DNA from: Marinobacter guineae
Lineage (GTDB): Bacteria; Pseudomonadota; Gammaproteobacteria; Pseudomonadales; Oleiphilaceae
Length of the DNA: 64,000 nucleotides
Assembly (NCBI RefSeq): GCF_002744735.1
Contig: NZ_KZ319340.1
Location: 124,001-188,000, forward strand
Reading direction: 5' to 3'
Shown here: positions 29,778-38,647 of the stretch, one piece after another
How the letters are laid out: each line of letters opens with the position of its first letter
Position numbering within the stretch: position 1 is the stretch's first letter
Made by a program: the position numbers and the translations under genes
Notes under the pieces: generated by a model
Seen by the model: only the letters and a program-made list of their open reading frames with translations
The model's database searches: none
What the model was told of the DNA's origin: nothing

Positions 29778-31796
29778 GTGAACAAGCTCAATCCGAGACA
29801 AAGCGAAGCAGTCCGCTATTCAGACGGCCCCCTGCTGGTATTGGCTGGTGCCGGCAGCGGCAAAACCAGCGTGATTACCCGCAAGATCGCCTACCTGATC
29901 GAGCAGTTGGGCATCCCTGGTCGTCACATTGCTGCCGTGACCTTTACCAACAAGGCCGCGCGGGAAATGAAGGAGCGGGTTGGCCGGATTGTCGACCGGA
30001 AGTTGACCCGGGGTCTGATTGTATCCACTTTTCATAATCTTGGCCTCAATATGATCCGGGAAGAGCACACCCACCTCGGCTACCACCCCGGTTTTTCCAT
30101 ATTTGATGCCGAGGATGCCAAAGCTTTGTTACAGGATCTGATGCTCCGGGAAGCCAGTGCCGAAGCCGGCGACGAACTCAGCGATGTCCAGATGACCATC
30201 TCGTCCTGGAAAAACGCCATGCGCGCGCCGGCCGAAGCCTTGAGCAAGGCGGCGGACGAACGGGAGCAGCGGATCGCGATCATTTACAAGCAGTACAACG
30301 AGTACCTGAAGGCCTATAACGCCGTAGATTTTGATGACCTGATCCTGCTTCCGGTGCAGTTGTTCCGGTCACACCCGGACGTGCTCGCGAAATGGCGCCG
30401 GAAGATTCGCTACATGCTGGTAGACGAATATCAGGACACCAACGTATGCCAGTACGAACTGGTCAAACTGCTGGTAGCCGAAAGGGCGGCTTTCACGGTG
30501 GTCGGGGATGATGACCAGTCGATCTACGCCTGGCGCGGTGCCCGCCCGGAAAACCTGGAGCAGCTCAAGGAGGACTTTCCCAGCCTGAAGATCGTCAAAC
30601 TGGAGCAGAACTACCGCTCCACGGCCCGAATCCTTCGCAGCGCAAACATGGTGATCGCCAACAATCCCCACGTCTTCGAAAAGGCGCTTTGGAGTGACCA
30701 CACCATCGGTGAAGAGATCCGGATTGTCCGATGCCGCAACGAAGACGCGGAAACCGAGCGGGTTGCTACCGAGATTCTCGACCAGAAACTGAAAAAAGGC
30801 CTCGATTTCCGGGATTTTGCCGTGCTTTACCGGGGTAACCACCAGGCCCGCCTGCTGGAGATCAAACTCCAGGGCTACCAGATTCCCTATCGCATCTCCG
30901 GTGGCCAGTCGTTCTTTTCCAAGAACGAGATCAAGGATGCCATGTCGTATCTGCGCCTGATGATCAACCCCGATGACAACGCCGCTTTCCTGCGGGTGGT
31001 TAACGTACCCCGCCGGGAAATCGGTCCGCGCACGCTCGAGCAGCTGAGCCATTACGCCCGCTCCAGGAACGTCAGCCTGTTCAAGGCCCTGGGCGATATG
31101 GGAGCGGAAACTCATGTTACCGAGAAGGGTCTGGACCGCCTGCGACGATTTGCCCACTGGGTAGATGCCACCTGCGAGCGGTTACACAGCGAAAACCCGG
31201 TCCCCGTAATCAAGCAACTGTTTACCGACATCGAGTACGAGGAATGGCTGCACCAGCACTCTGGCACTCCCAAACAGGCCGAGCGTCGGATGGAGAACAT
31301 CTGGTATCTGGTGGAGTCCATTCAGCGCATGCTGGATGATGGCAAGGGCACCGCCGACGAACTGGGTATCGAGGACGCCATCACCAAGCTGATCCTCCGG
31401 GACATGATGGAGCAAAGGGAAGAAGAGGACGACAGCGACAAGGTTCAGCTGCTGACTCTCCACGCCTCCAAGGGCCTTGAGTTTCCCCATGTGTTCATTA
31501 TGGGCCTGGAGGAAGAAATTCTTCCCCACCGGAGCAGCATTGAAGAGGGCAACATTGAGGAAGAACGGCGGCTGATGTACGTGGGCATCACCCGGGCCCG
31601 GGAAACACTGACCCTGACCTACGCGGCAGCCCGGAAACAGTACGGCGAAAAACTGGAAACCATCCCCAGCCGGTTTCTGGATGAACTGCCGGAGGAGGAT
31701 CTGAAGTGGGAAGGTCTGGGCGACCTTGACGTGGAAGCCAATCACAAAAAAGGCAAAGCGACTCTCAGCGCCCTGCTGGGGGATCTTGGCCTCTAG
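29778..31796 (+). CDS. rep: ATP-dependent DNA helicase Rep
   Basis: 3'-5' superfamily 1 helicase that supports replication forks. 672 residues, as in E. coli. GTG start at 29778. Motifs in order are GAGSGKTSVITRKI (Walker A), VDEYQDTN (Walker B), GDDDQSIYAWRGA, LEQNYRST, LLTLHASKGLEF and RLMYVGITRARETL. It stands alone as a single gene ahead of a convergent cytochrome gene. Confidence 0.96.
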   Translation: MNKLNPRQSEAVRYSDGPLLVLAGAGSGKTSVITRKIAYLIEQLGIPGRHIAAVTFTNKAAREMKERVGRIVDRKLTRGLIVSTFHNLGLNMIREEHTHLGYHPGFSIFDAEDAKALLQDLMLREASAEAGDELSDVQMTISSWKNAMRAPAEALSKAADEREQRIAIIYKQYNEYLKAYNAVDFDDLILLPVQLFRSHPDVLAKWRRKIRYMLVDEYQDTNVCQYELVKLLVAERAAFTVVGDDDQSIYAWRGARPENLEQLKEDFPSLKIVKLEQNYRSTARILRSANMVIANNPHVFEKALWSDHTIGEEIRIVRCRNEDAETERVATEILDQKLKKGLDFRDFAVLYRGNHQARLLEIKLQGYQIPYRISGGQSFFSKNEIKDAMSYLRLMINPDDNAAFLRVVNVPRREIGPRTLEQLSHYARSRNVSLFKALGDMGAETHVTEKGLDRLRRFAHWVDATCERLHSENPVPVIKQLFTDIEYEEWLHQHSGTPKQAERRMENIWYLVESIQRMLDDGKGTADELGIEDAITKLILRDMMEQREEEDDSDKVQLLTLHASKGLEFPHVFIMGLEEEILPHRSSIEEGNIEEERRLMYVGITRARETLTLTYAAARKQYGEKLETIPSRFLDELPEEDLKWEGLGDLDVEANHKKGKATLSALLGDLGL

Positions 31797-31814
31797 CCTA
31801 GCCCCCCCGGAATG

Positions 31815-31838
31815 CAAAAAGCCCCACGAGGGGGCTTC
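31815..31838 (-). terminator. Intrinsic terminator of the cytochrome c5 gene
   Basis: AAGCCCC, a 4-base loop and GGGGGCTT form the stem. The A-run on the left becomes a T-run on the minus strand, so it is oriented to stop the cytochrome transcript. It sits 23 bases after its stop codon and may also cap rep. Confidence 0.85.
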
Positions 31839-31861
31839 AAGACACCGCAAGGCCTGTTCAG

Positions 31862-32281
31862 TTACTGGCCTTGTTCGACAAGGTACTCAACGGCCGCCTG
31901 AATTTCCTCGTCGGGGCAGCTTGCACAGCCACCCTTGGCAGGCATGGCATTGAAGCCGTTAATTGCGTGACTGATCAAGGTTTCCATGCCCTGGTCGATC
32001 CGCGGAGCCCAGGCTTCTGCATTACCAATGACCGGAGCGCCGGCAGCACCAGTGGTATGACAGGCCATACACACGGCGTCGTAAACTTCGCTTCCTGAGC
32101 GGGGACCAGAACTGGCAGACTGGGTCGGAGCCGCGGCGGCACCGCACTGCTCACCCTCAAGACATACTTCGCCAACCGGCTCGATCCGCGCGCGAATTTC
32201 GTCTTCAACACTCGCCATTACAGCGCCGGCTGTCAGGCCAAGAACGACCAGTACAGCAACCAGGACTCTCTTCATCTTCAC
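31862..32281 (-). CDS. Cytochrome c5-like monohaem protein
   Basis: 139-residue secreted c-type cytochrome. The signal is RVLVAVLVVLGLTAGAVMAS. The haem site is VCMACHTTGAAGAP near residue 71, and the methionine ligand region is FNAMPAKGGCASCPDEE, whose extra Cys pair is typical of cytochrome c5. The start GTG 32281 has GAGGTG six bases upstream; ATG 32275 is the alternative. A periplasmic electron carrier, partner unknown. Confidence 0.88.
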   Translation of the reverse strand: MKMKRVLVAVLVVLGLTAGAVMASVEDEIRARIEPVGEVCLEGEQCGAAAAPTQSASSGPRSGSEVYDAVCMACHTTGAAGAPVIGNAEAWAPRIDQGMETLISHAINGFNAMPAKGGCASCPDEEIQAAVEYLVEQGQ

Positions 32282-32477
32282 AATGCACCTCGCATTTGAG
32301 CGTTATAATCTTCGGTCGCCGCATTATAGCGACTGAAACCTGGCAAAAAAACCAAACAGCAAAATCATAAATTGATTTCAACCATTTTAATTGCGATTTC
32401 GTAAGTCGGAGGGTGTTTCGCGGACAATCCGGTTACCATGGTGTTCGACGATGTTTAACGATTCAGGACCTGTTTCC

Positions 32478-32816
32478 ATGACCAATACGGAACCAACTTC
32501 GCCTCACCCGCTGCGCAAACCGCTGCTGATTGCCGAATTCGCTGCACTAGCGGTGTTACTGGCTTCCATGGGGTGGTTTTCCAGCCAGACCGGCGACGGC
32601 CAGACCATCAGTGCGGCCTGGCTGTTGATCCCCGCTCTGGCGAGCCTGGGCGTCTTCCTGAGTTTCATCGGGCTGATGTACCTACGCTGGGTGGCATCCG
32701 CCGACAGCGCCAACCGGTTTCGCCACAAGGTCATTTTCTCGCTTTTGGCGGTTACCCTGATCGGCATCTGGATCTACGGCATAGCCAATACCTGGGTAAG
32801 CCTGAACGCCAGCTAG
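32478..32816 (+). CDS. Small two-pass membrane protein, unknown
   Basis: 112 residues from ATG 32478, with AGGA at 32465-32468. Hydrophobic segments are LLIAEFAALAVLLASMGWF, AAWLLIPALASLGVFLSFIGLMYL and VIFSLLAVTLIGIWIYGIA, so there may be three membrane passes. I recognise no family. It ends 14 bases before pldA and probably shares its transcript. Confidence 0.6.
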   Translation: MTNTEPTSPHPLRKPLLIAEFAALAVLLASMGWFSSQTGDGQTISAAWLLIPALASLGVFLSFIGLMYLRWVASADSANRFRHKVIFSLLAVTLIGIWIYGIANTWVSLNAS

Positions 32817-32830
32817 GAGAATCATTGCTC

Positions 32831-33946
32831 ATGACGTGCTCTCGTGCCTTATTGGCCGGAACCCCGTTCATTCTGGCCTGTGTGCTGCCCGCCGCCGTCC
32901 AGGCAGAATCCACGCCGGAAATTCCGATCGATTTGCCTGAGCAATGTGCGTTGATCGAAGACGGTATCCAGAGGCTCGCGTGCTTCGACAGCATTTTCAA
33001 CTCGGAGAAAGCGCAGGCACAGGCTACCGAGGCAGAGAAAGAAGAAGCCCGCAGCAGCCTTGGTAGTCTCGCTCCAGATGGAGATGCGCTGAAGCAAGCT
33101 GGCGGTAATGGCCTGGAAGAGGATTCGGACACTGGCGTAATGTCCGCCCTCATGGACCGTTATGTCGCTGCCGAGAAAGCGGTATTTTCATTTTCCGGCA
33201 GTTTTGTCGGGCACCGGCCCACCTATATCCTGCCGGTGACCTGGGTGGAGGATCCGAACTCGACTCCGACCAGCCCCAAACTGGGTTCCATCGGCTACGA
33301 TTACGAACTGGCGCGGGAAGAAGCAAAGTATCAGATCAGTTTCAAGGTTCCTTTGTTGACCGGCTTTCTGGACGACCGCACCACCATGTGGTTCGGCTAC
33401 ACCCAGCAGTCCTTCTGGCAGGTCTATAATCAGGACGATTCTGCGCCTTTCCGGGAAACCAACTACGAGCCGGAGATCTTTGTGCGTTATCAGATCGATT
33501 GGGATATCGGCCCTGGCCGATTGAACGGGGTAACACTCGGCATCAATCACCAGTCGAACGGGCAGGCTGAACCTCGGTCACGGAGCTGGAACCGGATCAT
33601 TGCTACCGCAGCCTACAGCTATGACCGCTGGCTTTTCATGGTGCAGCCCTGGTACCGGCTTCCAGACGGCAGCAACGATGATAATGCGGATATTGAGCGG
33701 TATCTGGGGCATGCCAATTATCAGGCAGTTTACAAGCTGACGGAGGACCGTACGTTTTCGCTTCGACTGATGAATAATCTGAGGTCGGATAACAAGACGT
33801 CGGTGGAGTTCGGGTACAGTTTTCCGATGGGGGATACGGTTAAGGGGTTTTTCCAGTACTACAACGGGTATGGGGAGAGTCTGATTGACTATAACCACCG
33901 GATTCAACGGTTTGGTATCGGGGTTATGCTGAACGACTGGTTCTGA
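32831..33946 (+). CDS. pldA: Outer-membrane phospholipase A
   Basis: 371 residues from ATG 32831. A signal peptide (LLAGTPFILACVLPAAVQA) precedes a Cys-containing segment QCALIEDGIQRLACFDSIF, found before the barrel in several periplasmic and outer-membrane proteins. A Gln/Glu/Ala linker follows, then the 12-strand barrel. The catalytic His-Ser are in GINHQSNGQAEPRSRSWNR, with the Asn of SWNR completing the triad. It ends FGIGVMLNDWF with a terminal Phe, typical of outer-membrane proteins. Acts on outer-leaflet phospholipid. Confidence 0.92.
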   Translation: MTCSRALLAGTPFILACVLPAAVQAESTPEIPIDLPEQCALIEDGIQRLACFDSIFNSEKAQAQATEAEKEEARSSLGSLAPDGDALKQAGGNGLEEDSDTGVMSALMDRYVAAEKAVFSFSGSFVGHRPTYILPVTWVEDPNSTPTSPKLGSIGYDYELAREEAKYQISFKVPLLTGFLDDRTTMWFGYTQQSFWQVYNQDDSAPFRETNYEPEIFVRYQIDWDIGPGRLNGVTLGINHQSNGQAEPRSRSWNRIIATAAYSYDRWLFMVQPWYRLPDGSNDDNADIERYLGHANYQAVYKLTEDRTFSLRLMNNLRSDNKTSVEFGYSFPMGDTVKGFFQYYNGYGESLIDYNHRIQRFGIGVMLNDWF

Positions 33947-33971
33947 GTTATCCCAGGCTTTCGGTGCAAGA

Positions 33972-34087
33972 CCGACTGGTGCGATCCCCTCTCCTGAAAC
34001 ACGCTCCTTGCGGCACATCCATGTGGCGCTTGGGCTCCGCCATCCATGGCTCCGCACAGTTTCAGGAGAGGGGATCGCACCAGTCGG
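33972..34087 (+). repeat. Long palindromic element C (29-bp perfect stem)
   Basis: Arms 33972-34000 and 34059-34087 pair perfectly over 29 bp with sequence unrelated to the stems of elements A and B. The 58-base middle starts ACGC as in A. It has two small hairpins: CACAT/ATGTG at 34014-34025 and GCCAT/ATGGC at 34039-34050. Both tips read CATCCATG. It lies between the convergent 3' ends of pldA and the phosphomannomutase gene and may end both transcripts. Confidence 0.84.
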
Positions 34088-34102
34088 CCCCGAAATCCGG
34101 AG

Positions 34103-35461
34103 TCAGCCTTCTTCGTTCAGCCTCTGCATTTCTTGTAACAGCTCTTCCGTCTTTGCTTCCATCAACGGAATATCCGCCCTCGATTCCACGTTCAGGCGCA
34201 CAACCGGCTCGGTGTTGGACATCCGGAGGTTAAAGCGCCAGTCGTCGAATTCGATGCTCACGCCATCGACGTGACTGACGTTTTTGGCGCCGACGCTGTA
34301 TTTGGCTTCGATCGCGGCGATCACTTTCGGGGGATCGGCGATGGTGCGATTGATTTCGCCGCTGGCCGGGTAGGCTTCGATTCGGGCGTCGATGAGGGAT
34401 GAGAACGGCTGACCGGACTGGCAGAGGCGTTCGGCGATCAGCAGCCAGGGGATCATGCCGCTGTCGCAGTAGGCGAAATCCCGGAAGTAGTGGTGGGCGC
34501 TCATTTCGCCGCCGTAGACGGCGTCTTCGTCGCGCATTCTCTGTTTGATGAAGGCGTGGCCGGTTTTGCTTTCGATGGGTTCACCACCTGCGGCCTTGAC
34601 CAGCTCTATGGTATTCCAGATCAACCGTGGGTCGTGGATGACTTTGCCGCCGCCGGTTTTGCGCAGGAACTGGTCGGCCAGCAAGCCGACGATGTAATAA
34701 CCCTCGATGAAGCGGCCGTTTTCGTCGAAGAAGAAGCAGCGGTCGTAGTCGCCATCCCAGGCGATGCCCATGGCGGCGCCCTGTTCGATAACAGCGTCGG
34801 CGGTGGCCGCGCGGTTTTCCGGGAGGATCGGGTTGGGCACGCCGTTTGGAAAATGGCCATCCGGCTGGTGGTGCACTTTCACGAATTCGAAGGGAAGATG
34901 CTGCTCGAGTTCGTCGATGACCAGGCCGGCGCCGCCGTTGCCGGCGTTAACCACGATGGTCATGGGGCTGAGTGAACCGGCATCGACGTAACCCAGCAGG
35001 TGGTCGATGTAGGCGCTCATCACTTCCAAAGGCTCGTAACTGCCCTGCTGCGGTGCATCGGCAAACGGTTCCAGAACGCGATCGCGGATGTCGTTGAGGC
35101 CGTTGTCGGAGCTGATGGGCCGGGATTCGGGGCCGACCATTTTCATGCCGTTGTGGTCTTTGGGGTTGTGGCTGGCGGTGACCATAATGCCGCCGTCCAT
35201 CTTGTAGTGGCTGGTGGCAAAGTACACCTGCTCGGTGCCACACAGGCCAATATCAAACACATCCGCCCCGGCGGCCATCAGGCCCGAGCTGAGGGCTTCG
35301 GTGATGTCCGGGCTGGACAGGCGGATGTCGTAGCCGACGATCACTTTTTTTGCGCCGGTGATTTCCACGTAGGCGCGTCCGATTTTTTCGGCCAGTGCCG
35401 GATTCAGTTGATCCGGCACGCGGCCACGCAAGTCGTAAGCTTTGAAACAGGACAGGTCCAT
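34103..35461 (-). CDS. manB: Phosphomannomutase (CpsG/ManB type)
   Basis: Interconverts mannose-6- and mannose-1-phosphate for surface polysaccharide. 452 residues. It starts LSCFKAYDLRGRVPDQLN. The active-site phosphoserine is in VTASHNPKDHNGMKMV (about residue 98), the metal loop is IAWDGDYDRCFFFDE near residue 240 and the sugar loop is GGEMSAHHYF. Similar in layout to E. coli CpsG. It starts nine bases after bfr and so may share the bfd-bfr transcript. Confidence 0.93.
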   Translation of the reverse strand: MDLSCFKAYDLRGRVPDQLNPALAEKIGRAYVEITGAKKVIVGYDIRLSSPDITEALSSGLMAAGADVFDIGLCGTEQVYFATSHYKMDGGIMVTASHNPKDHNGMKMVGPESRPISSDNGLNDIRDRVLEPFADAPQQGSYEPLEVMSAYIDHLLGYVDAGSLSPMTIVVNAGNGGAGLVIDELEQHLPFEFVKVHHQPDGHFPNGVPNPILPENRAATADAVIEQGAAMGIAWDGDYDRCFFFDENGRFIEGYYIVGLLADQFLRKTGGGKVIHDPRLIWNTIELVKAAGGEPIESKTGHAFIKQRMRDEDAVYGGEMSAHHYFRDFAYCDSGMIPWLLIAERLCQSGQPFSSLIDARIEAYPASGEINRTIADPPKVIAAIEAKYSVGAKNVSHVDGVSIEFDDWRFNLRMSNTEPVVRLNVESRADIPLMEAKTEELLQEMQRLNEEG

Positions 35462-35469
35462 TGTCTGGT

Positions 35470-35946
35470 TTACTCCGAAGCGGATGATTGAAGCTGAATA
35501 TAGTTCTGAATGCCCATCTGGGTGATCATTTCCAGCTGGGTTTCCAGCCAGTCGATGTGCTCTTCTTCACTGTCCAGGATACTGCGGAACAGCTCGCGGC
35601 TGGTAAAGTCCTGAACCTGCTCGCAATAGAGAATGGCTTCTTTCAGGTCAGTATGGGCGATCTGCTCCAGCTTGAGGTCGCAGGAGATCATTTCCTCGAC
35701 ATTCTCGCCAATAAGCAGCTTGTTCAGGTCCTGGAGGTTCGGCAATCCTTCGAGAAACAGGATCCGCTCAATGAGCTGGTCCGCATGCTTCATTTCATCG
35801 ATGGATTCTTCGTATTCCTTGGCGGCCAGCTTGGTGATGCCCCAATCCTTGTACATGCGGGAATGGAGAAAATACTGGTTGATGGCGGTCAGCTCGTTGG
35901 CGAGGACCTTGTTGAGATACTGAATGACTTTCTTGTCGCCTTTCAT
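35470..35946 (-). CDS. bfr: Bacterioferritin
   Basis: 24-mer iron-storage protein, 158 residues. Ferroxidase ligands are visible as Glu18 (LANELT), Glu51 and His54 (DEMKHAD), and a later EEEHIDW. Haem ligand Met52 is present, so a haem-binding subunit. A good ribosome site (GGGAG) lies 8 bases upstream of the start. It follows bfd by 89 bases on the same strand. Confidence 0.96.
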   Translation of the reverse strand: MKGDKKVIQYLNKVLANELTAINQYFLHSRMYKDWGITKLAAKEYEESIDEMKHADQLIERILFLEGLPNLQDLNKLLIGENVEEMISCDLKLEQIAHTDLKEAILYCEQVQDFTSRELFRSILDSEEEHIDWLETQLEMITQMGIQNYIQLQSSASE

Positions 35947-36035
35947 GCTGCGGCTCCCTGATGGCCGGGTGAATCAGCCTTTTAGGATAGCCCCTTATCG
36001 GACAAGAGAAAAATACAGTCTGGCAATCGAGACGG

Positions 36036-36242
36036 TCAGGCCGGCTGGGCGAGCAGGTTGGCCAGTGCCAGGTAGTCCGGTGAGCGACTCTCCCTCAGGA
36101 TTTCCCGGGCGGTGCAGGCACAGCGGCCGCATTGGGTACCAACACCCAGTTCTTTTCCCAGCTGACGCATGGAAGAGACACCGTTATCGGCGGCTTCGCG
36201 AATTTCCCGGTCGGTTACCCCGTGGCACAGGCAAACATACAT
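36036..36242 (-). CDS. bfd: Bacterioferritin-associated ferredoxin
   Basis: 68-residue 2Fe-2S protein that reduces and releases iron from bacterioferritin. Ligand cysteines are in YVCLCHGVT and TQCGRCACTA, the BFD fold pattern. A Fur-box match lies 33 bases upstream. Its position ahead of bfr supports the function. Confidence 0.95.
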   Translation of the reverse strand: MYVCLCHGVTDREIREAADNGVSSMRQLGKELGVGTQCGRCACTAREILRESRSPDYLALANLLAQPA

Positions 36243-36275
36243 AGTAATGACTCACCAATGACGTTAAAGGTTAGT

Positions 36276-36294
36276 GATAATTATTGTCATTAGC
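36276..36294 (-). promoter_or_regulatory. Fur box upstream of bfd
   Basis: GATAATTATTGTCATTAGC matches the 19-base Fur consensus GATAATGATAATCATTATC at 15 positions by direct comparison. It sits 33-52 bases ahead of bfd, a position suited to repression in iron-replete cells. Confidence 0.75.
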
Positions 36295-36365
36295 ATCCCA
36301 AAATGCAACCCCATTTGGCTTAAATTTGTGCAACCGAGTGTCCCGGGCCAGGAAGTGTTTACGAC

Positions 36366-37652
36366 TTACGGGGCCCGGGTCAGATTCCGGCTTCCTGTCC
36401 CGGTGACCACCACGTTGTCCTCAATGCGAATGCCACCACAGCCTCGCAACCGGCTCAGCAACTCCCGGTTCAGATACTGTCCTGACTCCCCTGCCAGCAA
36501 GGATTCCAGTAACGACGGGATGAAATAGAGGCCAGGCTCGATGGTTACCACCATCCCGGGCTCGAGTTGGCGAGTCAGGCGCAGGAATGGTGCATCCTCC
36601 GGCGCAGGTGCCGGCTTGCCGGCAACGTCATGGACCTGGACACCGAGAAAGTGGCCAATACCGTGGGGAAAGAAAGCCCGGGTAATGCCCTGCTCCACGA
36701 TGCTCTGATCGTCCAGACCAGTCACCAGACCGGTGGCTGACAGTAATGCGGCAATGCCCTGGTGGGCCTTGCGGTGGATATCAATGTAGTCCACACCGGG
36801 CGCCACCATGTCACAAAGCCGAAGCTGGAGCCTCTCGAGTCCGTGAATCACGGCGGCGAAGTGGGACTCGCCCGGCCCGGCCGTGGTGCGGGTGATGTCG
36901 GAGCAGTAGCCCCGAAACCGGACACCGGCATCGATCAACAAGCTGCGGGGATGGCCCGGAGGCTGGGTGTCGTAATACTGATAGTGCAAAGTGCCCGCAT
37001 GCCCGTTCTGGCCGATGATGCTGTGGTACGGCGCATCGGCTTCCCTCTGCCGGGTAGCCTGCTGATAGGCGAGGCTGATGCCAAACTCGCTCTCGCCATT
37101 GACAAAAGCATCCCGGGCAGCCCGATGCCCCGCCAGTGCCATGCGATTGGCCTGGGCCAGGCATTCAATCTCGTAAGCGGTCTTGCGCACCCGGGTTTCG
37201 TCCAGAGCTTTGAGCAGGCCTTCCGGATTTTGTTTACCCGCCGCGGTACCAAGCAGGGCCGGATCACCGATCACCGCCAGGGTACCCGGATCATCGAGCA
37301 ATGGCGCCTCAGGCGACTGGCTGCTGCGAACTTCAATAAAGGCCTGCCAGGGCTCTTCCGGCAACGGCTGGTTGGCGTGCCAGAAATCCACCGGCTCGTG
37401 AAGCCACAACACCGGCTTTTGACCGGTCCGGACCCACAGCCAGCAGTGTTCTCGGCCGGTCAGCCCGGTCCAGTGCAGGAATGGGCCATAGCCCTGGAAA
37501 TGCCAGGCCTGATCGTCACCATAGCGATATGGTGCGGCGCCGGAGGCGACCAGCAGGCTATCGAAGCCATGATCTGCCAGGGCCGATTCATACCGGACCT
37601 GCAGCTCTTTCAGGTGATCAAGCTGTAACGACAGCAGGGCATCATCAGGCAT
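36366..37652 (-). CDS. pepQ: Xaa-Pro dipeptidase (prolidase, M24)
   Basis: 428-residue metallopeptidase cleaving X-Pro dipeptides. The pita-bread metal ligands are all seen: LLIDAGVRF, CSDITRTT, FFPHGIGHFLGVQVHD, MVVTIEPGLYF and GGIRIEDNVVVTG. Its length and the GHFLGVQVHD loop resemble gammaproteobacterial prolidase/OPAA enzymes. The LysR gene ends (on the minus strand) one base before its start, so they are co-transcribed. A peptide transporter lies next upstream, fitting peptide use. Confidence 0.92.
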   Translation of the reverse strand: MPDDALLSLQLDHLKELQVRYESALADHGFDSLLVASGAAPYRYGDDQAWHFQGYGPFLHWTGLTGREHCWLWVRTGQKPVLWLHEPVDFWHANQPLPEEPWQAFIEVRSSQSPEAPLLDDPGTLAVIGDPALLGTAAGKQNPEGLLKALDETRVRKTAYEIECLAQANRMALAGHRAARDAFVNGESEFGISLAYQQATRQREADAPYHSIIGQNGHAGTLHYQYYDTQPPGHPRSLLIDAGVRFRGYCSDITRTTAGPGESHFAAVIHGLERLQLRLCDMVAPGVDYIDIHRKAHQGIAALLSATGLVTGLDDQSIVEQGITRAFFPHGIGHFLGVQVHDVAGKPAPAPEDAPFLRLTRQLEPGMVVTIEPGLYFIPSLLESLLAGESGQYLNRELLSRLRGCGGIRIEDNVVVTGTGSRNLTRAP

Positions 37653-37653
37653 A

Positions 37654-38559
37654 TCAGATTTCCAATTGTTTCCAGAGGGTTATCAGGTCATCCGAGCGGG
37701 CATCCCGCAGGCGGATCAGGCGAATTTCCAGGGGCACATCCCAGAGTTTGTCGCCGGCGCGCACCAGGCTGCCGAATTGTTCGCTTTTTTCCGTCATGCG
37801 TTTTGGCAGCCAGCCCATACCAAAGCCCTGTTTGACCAGGGCCTTGATACTGGCAGACTGGGTATTCTCGTTCAGGGGCAACAGGTGTGCGGTCAGTTTT
37901 TGCCTCGCCAGATGCCCCTCAATCGCGGATTGGAGAAACCCCCGGTTGTGATAGGCAATCAATGGTACCGGCTGCTCCTGACTGCCCGGCAGAGCGAAAC
38001 GGGGATGGCCCTGTTCGTCCACCACACTGACTGGCACCAGGGATTCCCGGGCCAGAACCAGCCACTCAAACCTGTCCTCGATCAGCCGGCCACCCCAGGG
38101 GAGGTCCGGATGCCAGTAACACAACACAAGATCGCATTCACCATTTTCCAGGGCATCCAGAAACTGTTCGCCGACCCAGCTAGTGGCTTTCAGGTTGAGC
38201 TGGAGGCGCCCGGCTATGCCGGCATCCCTGGCCCAGCCCTGATAGAAATGGGAGAACAGTCCCTGGGTAGAGCCGACACTGATCCGCGATGACGCCTCTG
38301 CTTCAAGGGCGGCGATTCGATCCTTCGTGTCCCGCACATCCCGGGTAATCCGTTCACAGAATTCCAGGAACAGTTCACCTGCCGGCGTCAGCGACAACGG
38401 CAGGGTCTGCCGGTTGACCAGTATGCTGCCCATGGACTCTTCCAGCAGCCTGATCCGGCGGCTGAACGTAGGCTGGCTCACGTGCTGCATTTCAGCAGCA
38501 CGTGAGAAATGACGCGTGCGGGCCAGCGCCAGGAAATCTTCCAGCCAGCGTACTTCCAT
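37654..38559 (-). CDS. LysR-type transcriptional regulator
   Basis: 301 residues. The N-terminal winged helix-turn-helix is WLEDFLALARTRHFSRAAEM followed by VSQPTFSRRIRLLEE. The C-terminal effector domain spans ~90-295. It is immediately upstream of pepQ on the same strand, so it probably regulates that gene or itself. The inducer is unknown. It begins about 90 bases from the end of the transporter operon. Confidence 0.93.
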   Translation of the reverse strand: MEVRWLEDFLALARTRHFSRAAEMQHVSQPTFSRRIRLLEESMGSILVNRQTLPLSLTPAGELFLEFCERITRDVRDTKDRIAALEAEASSRISVGSTQGLFSHFYQGWARDAGIAGRLQLNLKATSWVGEQFLDALENGECDLVLCYWHPDLPWGGRLIEDRFEWLVLARESLVPVSVVDEQGHPRFALPGSQEQPVPLIAYHNRGFLQSAIEGHLARQKLTAHLLPLNENTQSASIKALVKQGFGMGWLPKRMTEKSEQFGSLVRAGDKLWDVPLEIRLIRLRDARSDDLITLWKQLEI

Positions 38560-38647
38560 GAAATCCCCCGGGGTCAGGTGGAAAGGCTAAGTGGTTGTAT
38601 CGATCCGGGCTTGACTGCTGGCATCATAGCCTATCGCAGCACACCCG

